Shown here piece by piece: positions 23,701-26,837 of a stretch of DNA of 26,837 nt (its first letter is position 1; the number at the start of each line of letters is the position of its first letter). The translations under genes and the position numbers were made by a program. The notes under the pieces were generated by a model. The model was not told the origin of the DNA, ran no database searches, and saw only the letters and a list, made by a program, of their open reading frames with translations. Source of the stretch: JAISGQ01 sp045604965 (GTDB lineage: Bacteria; Bacillota; Clostridia; Oscillospirales; Acutalibacteraceae). Where the stretch lies: positions 1 through 26,837 of the forward strand of contig JAZUPB010000001.1 of assembly GCA_045604965.1 (NCBI GenBank), read 5' to 3'.

Positions 23701-26049
23701 AAACTTAACCGCATCTATATTCAGCCTCCTGTAAATCATTCCATTGTAGATGTTTATGTGCTTGTCAACGGTGTTGAGGATGATGACGCTCTCAAGTGGC
23801 CTTCCTCTGTTCCCACCAGCGGCTCCATGACTTTATACTTTGCCGACAATTACATTGTTCCTGCAGGCAATGATATTATGATCTGTATAGAGTATGGTGA
23901 CTGGAATAAGATAACCATCAATCAGACAAATCTTGTCAGCTCTGAGCTTGGTTCAATCAAGCTTTCTTCTGACAGGAGAAGCGCCTTCATTGTCGGTAAT
24001 TCCAGATACACCACATACACGGTGAACACTGAGTCCCATGAGTCTGTAATCCATCCTGATGCGCTGGTAAACGGGCTGGTAATTACACCTCCCGGCGGAC
24101 TTTCCATTATTTCCGCAACTGCAACAATCACTGATAAGAACGGAAATACATCTGAATGGAAGACCAACGGCAGCGATGTCATTACCCTCAACGATGACGG
24201 CACGGTGACATTCACTGAGGCAAAGCCCACGGGTGATGTAACCATCAATGTCACATATGGCGCAAAGCTTTATATAAGAACAAACAATGAAGGCTCCGCT
24301 GTTATTGATGGCAAGGATATACCCACTGAACTTACTTTCCTCAGCAATATCACCTCTGATGAGCTTACACTTGCTCCCACTGCAAACAGCGGATGGAAGA
24401 TCGAATCTGTTCTTTACAGCACCAATGCTTCCATGCTGCCTACCGTAATAACTGCTGAAAATGGTGAATACAAGATTTCCAATATTGATTCGGATGTCTA
24501 TGTTTATGTGAAGACTGTTCCCGATGAAAAGAACATCACTGCCCGTCAGGATGGATCCGGAAAGGTTACACTCACATATAACGACAATGATACTGTTCTC
24601 AGCGGTACTGCAGCAGATATAGGCACTGCAGCTATCGGAAGTGAGGTTTTCTTCACTCTTACAGCAGATGCAGATACGAAGATCACAGATGTTACCGTAA
24701 ACGGTACGTCCATCGGTACATCCGCCTCGTTTACAATGCCTTCTGCTGATGCTGAAATCGTGGTTTACACTGATGTTGAGCTTCCCGATACACTCTGGCT
24801 TGCTGCCCGCAAGACAGGCAGCGGTACTGCGCAGGCTGTTTACGGCGACACAAAGGTCACTCTTGAGCCCAATGCGCGTATACTTGCCACAAGACTTGAA
24901 TCCGGTAAGTACACTATTGAGGTTATGCCTACAGAGGGCAGCCGCATCGTTTCTGTATCTATCGAAGATACAGAGCTTGAAACTGCGACACTCGGTGCAT
25001 ATGTATACCATCTTGATCTTGTCGACGACAACGTTACTGTTACGGTTGAAACTGTCAAGGATTCTGAATTTGTGGTATACGCAAAGATAAATGTTGATGG
25101 CAAGGCTTCTGTAAACGGAACTGCTCTCAGCACTGATTACAAGTTGATTACTGAAGCTGCTCTTAACGGAACGGTTACCGCTGAGCTTTCTCTTGAAGCA
25201 GGATATGTTCTTATCGGAGCACGCTGCGGCATCGACAAATCTGCTCTTACTGCTGTCGAATTCACAGACGGCAGGTATGATATCAGCAATATTACTTCTG
25301 ATATGTATCTGGATATCTCCGTTGCACGCAAGCCTGTAATCACTGTAAATCGTACCGGAAACGGCAGCATTTACACAAATTCCGGCTCAACTGACGTATC
25401 CAACACACGTTACGAAGTAATGCCGGGTTCTGACCACACCTTCGAGTTTATTGCAGACAGCGGTTATGAATTGGTCTCTGTTACCGTAAAGCGCGGCAGC
25501 GGAGAAGCTGAAACCGTTTACTCCAAATCTGCAGAAGGAATTATGACTCTTGCTGCTGCAGACTTTGAGTATGCAATCAATGATGTCACAGAGGATTGTG
25601 AGATAACTGCTGTGTTCTCTCAGGTTGCTCAGTCCTACACCCTCCATGTAATAAAGAAAGGCAGCGGCAGCGGTAAATTCACTCTCGATTCAGATGAATA
25701 TACCGATTCCTTTGCAATTATTCTTTCCGAGAATACTGCTCCTGTCCTTGGAATTTCTGCCAACACAGGCTCAAAGATTGTTTCTGTAAAGATTGGTGAT
25801 TCCGCCGATACCGCTGCAGAAACCACTCTCAGCAGCGGTATGCTCAGCATTCCTGCAATGACAAAGGATGTTTATGTTATTGTCGAGTTCAGCACTGTCG
25901 GTACTCCCGACTCGCTGGGCGGCACTCCCGACACAGGTGATGACAACGGCAGCACTGCTGCACTGATCATTATGATAAACAGTTTTGTTATTCTTGCTCT
26001 TATCGCAGGCGCACTCTATATTCGCCGCAGAAAAAACAGCGAATATTAA
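17773..26049 (+). CDS. Giant repetitive cell-surface protein (putative adhesin) with sortase-like C-terminus
   Basis: A 2758-residue secreted protein. The start at ATG 17773 is chosen over 17719 because AAAAGGGGA lies 7 nt upstream and it puts a signal peptide (basic 1-13, hydrophobic 14-36, ASANA cleavage region near 41) at the N-terminus. A Ser/Thr/Val-rich segment with an internal short duplication (AVSSAD) runs to about 130. About four degenerate beta-rich units follow, then eleven tandem 127-128-residue units (about 640-2044), one degenerate unit, and from about 2160 six InlB-B/Flg_new-like repeats (GSGSGKFTL, GNGSIYTN). The end reads TPDTGDD (2718 onward), a hydrophobic helix and RRRKNSEY, the layout of a sortase substrate with a non-canonical motif. 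A wall-attached adhesin or structural fibre is inferred; no catalytic domain is seen. No sortase gene is in the window. Confidence 0.9.
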   Translation: MKHGISRRSKPIRILTAFLLIFSLTFSNVFINVSIAASANASTEVSSSDFSDPISVSENSAEGIAVSSADGNKEPSLFPLDDYNVAPVEGGAVSSADKSNELSVTLLDNVNITPVVEDVTQTPQNVASTLSATVFSTSPATLKIYQGRKNSQCDRYGTTVVTDSQGNVVATKTGNSTTTYSGALGDFQINDETGAVTPMEEVFTVTVTAPDGYYIASVTSTTASALTAKDDYDFSDPVQEYTLTGFTSDQTVYVTYSASTLTLKNHKGGDTLASFYSAGVTFDVSEGAINNSSSWTKASNSTGQIVSTYIASINEGSKFSTLTLDTSGISCEYALTDIKITKDGEEWDILDTGSLPFEDDGTVVLNFKDNAVVAADSAASDIVVNLYYTPQNSIITIEHDHAGLSTSNYNRADVKLTVSEGTTQAKNSAISVPYNSATPSFTVKTGSVLSSLSLSGYVFNDASGLGVSDITVYKNDVEWDVIDDSAITYPIIDPATIPFKSSTIMPEDNIRVVLSYAPVNGKFEVVQQNGAGTVATTSASRVFINSLGSSSLQTVNNVSSASNTAYLFDSEGDGITFSSIKVTAPNFRYFESIKLYVDGVDKSSYIVQPDPGVSTFSLADGFSIAQNSDVKLVVTYKSWNTISVINHYDDSVTSPPDRYARCTVFSASGAFSYNNGGPYNSFTAAADNVSTSVLLKPDVTLHRILIDPQPYHSVSEVYVTVNGVRKDGILLTDGLIPSTGSITVYFADNTSFSIDEKVEIHIVCDDWDFFKLTQKYVDSYENHPSYYGSVTAYSSSGGFVYGSGGPYNSVSLTGNETSKEVIIKPGTDLSRIVVNVPQNQTVSNAYVLVNGEKKDNVLDTSALPTTNNPTLYFADDFIVSAKDNIEVVVEYSGWGSIGLNHKYVDSYQNPPATLGSYILYSEGGAFVYGSGGPYSNISLTGNETHREAILKPDSVLTRIHINPPENHTIADAYITVNGVRVDDALDTGALPTTNSIYLYFKENYSIPASDHVEIFVEYSGWGSIGLNHKYVDSYQNPPATLGSYILYSDGGAFVYGNGGPYGNISLTGNESHREATLKPDAVLDRISVSPPENHTIADAYITVNGVRVDDAIDTSALPTTNSITLYFKDNYSVPASDHVEVFVEYSGWGKFAIHHKYADSYQNPPPTLGSYVLYSTGGAFVYGNGGPYGNISLTGNESSRECILKPNSELNRISISPPENHSIVDAYVTVNGTVDEDALIWPDPVPTSGGMTLYFTEDYIIKADDFVEVFVVYGGWNEMSIHHRFADSVENPPATLGSYVLYSTGGAFVYGNGGPYGNISLTGNQTSRDTILKPDAELDRISISPPENHSIVDAYVTVNGEVDEDALIWPDPVPTSGGMTLYFTEDYIVSTDDKVEVHVVYGEWNEMSIHHRYADSVENPPETLGSYILYSNGGAFVYGNGGPYGNISLTGNQASKDTILKPDAELDRISIPPPSYYSVVDAYVTVNGEVDEDALIWPSPFPTSGHMTLYFTEDYIVSTDEKVEVHVVYGEWNEMSIHHRYADSVENPPATLGSYVLYSTGGAFVYGNGGPYGNISLTGNQASKDTILKPDVELDRISISPPSYYSVVDAYVTVNGEVDEDALIWPSPFPTSGHMTLYFTEDYIVSTDEKVEVHVVYGEWNEMSIHHRYADSVENPPATLGSYVLYSTGGAFVYGNGGPYGNISLTGNQASKDTILKPDAELDRISISPPSYYSVVDAYVTVNGEVDEDALIWPSPFPTSGHMTLYFTEDYIVSNDEKVEVHVVYGEWNEMSIHHRYADSVENPPATLGSYVLYSTGGAFVYGNGGPYGNISLTGNQASKDTILKPDVELDRISISPPSYYSVVDAYVTVNGEVDEDALIWPSPIPTSGYMTLYFTEDYIVSTDEKVEVHVVYGEWNNFTIEQKYADSVDNAPSTYGSVISYSTGGAFVYGNGGPYSNISLTVNNASVDAVLKPDSKLNRIYIQPPVNHSIVDVYVLVNGVEDDDALKWPSSVPTSGSMTLYFADNYIVPAGNDIMICIEYGDWNKITINQTNLVSSELGSIKLSSDRRSAFIVGNSRYTTYTVNTESHESVIHPDALVNGLVITPPGGLSIISATATITDKNGNTSEWKTNGSDVITLNDDGTVTFTEAKPTGDVTINVTYGAKLYIRTNNEGSAVIDGKDIPTELTFLSNITSDELTLAPTANSGWKIESVLYSTNASMLPTVITAENGEYKISNIDSDVYVYVKTVPDEKNITARQDGSGKVTLTYNDNDTVLSGTAADIGTAAIGSEVFFTLTADADTKITDVTVNGTSIGTSASFTMPSADAEIVVYTDVELPDTLWLAARKTGSGTAQAVYGDTKVTLEPNARILATRLESGKYTIEVMPTEGSRIVSVSIEDTELETATLGAYVYHLDLVDDNVTVTVETVKDSEFVVYAKINVDGKASVNGTALSTDYKLITEAALNGTVTAELSLEAGYVLIGARCGIDKSALTAVEFTDGRYDISNITSDMYLDISVARKPVITVNRTGNGSIYTNSGSTDVSNTRYEVMPGSDHTFEFIADSGYELVSVTVKRGSGEAETVYSKSAEGIMTLAAADFEYAINDVTEDCEITAVFSQVAQSYTLHVIKKGSGSGKFTLDSDEYTDSFAIILSENTAPVLGISANTGSKIVSVKIGDSADTAAETTLSSGMLSIPAMTKDVYVIVEFSTVGTPDSLGGTPDTGDDNGSTAALIIMINSFVILALIAGALYIRRRKNSEY
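19690..23905 (+). repeat. Eleven tandem 381-384-bp repeats within the surface protein gene
   Basis: The anchor codons of the VYG/SYN motif fall at 19786, 20170, 20551, 20932, 21313, 21697, 22081, 22465, 22849, 23233 and 23617: periods of 384, 381, 381, 381, then six of 384. Each unit has LGSYxLYS, GGAFVYGNGGPYGNIS, LKPDxxLxRIxIxPP, DAYVTVNGxxDEDAL, MTLYFTEDYIV and a final V-x-YGxW. The first unit is the most divergent and the units from 22000 to 23520 are nearly identical at DNA level. I do not recognise the unit as a named domain. Confidence 0.95.
21985..23520 (+). repeat. Higher-order 768-bp block duplication inside the repeat array
   Basis: Units anchored at 22081 and 22849 share the variant ACACCATCTTAAAGCCTGAT and GATTACATTG. 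Those at 22465 and 23233 share ACTATTCTCAAGCCCGATGT and GACTATAT. The A-B-A-B alternation shows that a two-unit block was duplicated, with later partial homogenisation. Confidence 0.8.
24260..25890 (+). repeat. Diverged InlB-B/Flg_new-like repeats in the C-terminal third of the surface protein
   Basis: About six units of 85-110 residues start with G-S-G or G-N-G beta-strand motifs (ARQDGSGKVTL, ARKTGSGTAQAV, NRTGNGSIYTN, IKKGSGSGKFTL) and continue with a Gly-containing SGYELVSV or EGSRIVSV strand. This is the pattern of InlB-B/Listeria-Bacteroides or Flg_new repeats, short beta-modules common in surface proteins of Firmicutes. They are protein-level repeats only; the DNA is diverged. Confidence 0.65.
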
Positions 26050-26147
26050 TATAGGTGCATAACCTGTCGATACGGATTTACACGCTTGCAGCTATTTGAG
26101 CTTCTTTATTGCATTTGTTGTTTATCTTAACGTATATTCTCAGCGAT

Positions 26148-26190
26148 AAAGCGACACGAGCAATGGTGAAAACCTCGCTTGTGTCGCTTT
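26148..26190 (+). terminator. Hairpin terminator after the giant surface protein
   Basis: AAAGCGACACGAGC (26148-26161) and GCTTGTGTCGCTTT (26177-26190) pair over 14 bp with one G-T pair and a 15-nt loop, about 100 bp past the stop codon. A short T-run precedes AATATT. Confidence 0.78.
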
Positions 26191-26235
26191 AATATTACTC
26201 TGTTAATATCAGTTCGCAGAGAGCGTAACTTTCGG

Positions 26236-26264
26236 TTGTTTTTTGGAAAAAAGCATGGTATTAT
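26236..26264 (+). promoter_or_regulatory. Probable promoter of the short-chain dehydrogenase gene
   Basis: TTGTTT (26236-26241) and TATTAT (26259-26264) are 17 bp apart, about 60 bp upstream of the start codon. The -35 box is a moderate match. Confidence 0.5.
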
Positions 26265-26323
26265 CGTAGACAAGACGTTTTCGCATTGCTGAAATGATAA
26301 ATTGACTTGGAAGGGTGGATTAA

Positions 26324-26837
26324 ATGTTTGATTTCAGAAACAAGGTCGTTGTTGTAACGGGCGGAGCACGAGGCATAGGAAAGTGCATCCGTGAGAGCTT
26401 TGAAGCTGTGGGTGCGGCAGTCTGTGTGATAGATCTGCTCGATAATGATTATTTTGTTGGAGACATTGCAGACAAGCAGACTCTGGAATGCTTTGCGGAG
26501 AAAGTGATTTCAGAGCATAAAAAGATAGATTGCCTTATAAACAACGCAGCACCATTGATGCGTGGAATAACAGACTGCAGCTATGAAGATTTTGAGTATG
26601 CTCAACGTGTTGGTGTAATTGCGCCATTTTATCTTTCAAAGCTGTTTGCACCTTATTTTTCAGATGGAGCAAGCATTGTCAATATATCATCGTCGCGGGA
26701 TCGTATGAGTCAGCCTGAGACAGAGAGCTACACGGCAGCAAAAGGCGGCATTGCAGCGCTGACCCATGCAATGGCAGTCAGCTTTGCGGGGAAGGTGCGC
26801 GTAAATTCGATTTCCCCCGGATGGATAGATAATGATT
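26324..26837 (+). CDS. Short-chain dehydrogenase/reductase (SDR), 3' end cut by window
   Basis: The first 171 residues of an SDR enzyme; the frame is open to the end of the window. The Rossmann NAD(P)-binding motif TGGARGIG lies at residues 10-17, the stabilising NNAA motif near residue 73, the catalytic Ser in NISSSRD, and the YTAAK active-site Tyr/Lys near 137-141, followed by NSISPGWI. A classical SDR is normally about 245-260 residues, so roughly a third is missing. It oxidises or reduces an alcohol/carbonyl with NAD(P); the substrate cannot be told from this part. AAGGGTGG is the ribosome binding site. Confidence 0.92.
   Translation, partial: MFDFRNKVVVVTGGARGIGKCIRESFEAVGAAVCVIDLLDNDYFVGDIADKQTLECFAEKVISEHKKIDCLINNAAPLMRGITDCSYEDFEYAQRVGVIAPFYLSKLFAPYFSDGASIVNISSSRDRMSQPETESYTAAKGGIAALTHAMAVSFAGKVRVNSISPGWIDND

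Noticed and set aside
19690..23905. The regular repeats as a CRISPR array
   Set aside because: The repeats are 381-384 bp, fully coding and in frame, with no short repeat-spacer pattern.
23953..25011. A 352-codon minus-strand frame in the C-terminal part of the surface protein gene
   Set aside because: It is Cys/Ser-rich and disordered, lacks a ribosome binding site, and lies opposite a well-supported coding sequence.

Overview
The window looks like a chromosomal segment of a low-to-moderate GC Gram-positive anaerobe of the class Clostridia, most likely an Oscillospiraceae/Ruminococcaceae-type gut commensal. This is inferred from strong AGGAGG-type ribosome binding sites, TTGACA/TATAAT promoters, a lipoprotein-type sugar-binding protein, an MsmX-type stand-alone sugar ATPase, a DUF4830-like protein and a giant surface protein with a sortase-like tail. 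No taxonomic marker gene is present, so the family-level placement is tentative.

Layout. 1-2.3 kb: a single-pass membrane protein with a large extracellular Ig/cadherin-like part (minus strand). 2.45-3.2 kb: a MerR/TipAS regulator under a MerR-type promoter with a 19-bp spacer. 3.26-4.03 kb: a YwaF/TIGR02206-like membrane protein. 4.2-7.6 kb: a minus-strand operon for a carbohydrate ABC importer (binding lipoprotein, MalF-type and MalG-type permeases) with no ATPase of its own. 7.8-8.5 kb: a CofE-like (F420-0:gamma-glutamyl ligase family) protein. 8.6-10.3 kb: a membrane-anchored CapA-fold protein whose metal-binding residues are replaced. 10.4-12.7 kb: a DUF4830-like membrane protein, a membrane-anchored calcineurin-type phosphoesterase and an RsuA-type pseudouridine synthase. 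12.9-14.0 kb: the MsmX/UgpC-type ATPase, probably highly expressed and a good candidate to energise the importer at 4.2-7.6 kb. 14.3-15.1 kb: a ZIP-family metal transporter whose best start site is followed at codon 3 by TGA. 15.1-16.8 kb: a patatin-like phospholipase and, divergently, a YfbR-like 5'-deoxynucleotidase. 16.85-17.2 kb: a consensus promoter, a 22-nt tRNA 5' relic and an intact tRNA-Ala(CGC). 17.2-17.8 kb: an AT-rich, repeat-containing leader. 17.8-26.05 kb: one 2758-residue secreted surface protein. From 26.3 kb: the 5' part of a short-chain dehydrogenase, cut by the window end.

The most unusual locus is the giant surface protein. It carries eleven tandem copies of a 127-128-residue unit (381-384 bp each) that I do not recognise as a named family, flanked by degenerate related units, then a set of InlB-B/Flg_new-like repeats and a TPDTG-hydrophobic-RRRK tail that resembles a variant sortase signal. 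The central repeats show a higher-order 768-bp two-unit periodicity, pointing to recent block duplication. Its promoter region carries two 12-bp direct repeats exactly 21 bp apart. Other points worth checking are the TGA in the ZIP gene, the apparent CapA pseudoenzyme, and the tRNA relic behind a perfect promoter.

Nearly every gene boundary has a readable intrinsic hairpin, several of them shared by convergent genes. I saw no insertion sequences, CRISPR array, rRNA, phage genes or plasmid functions.
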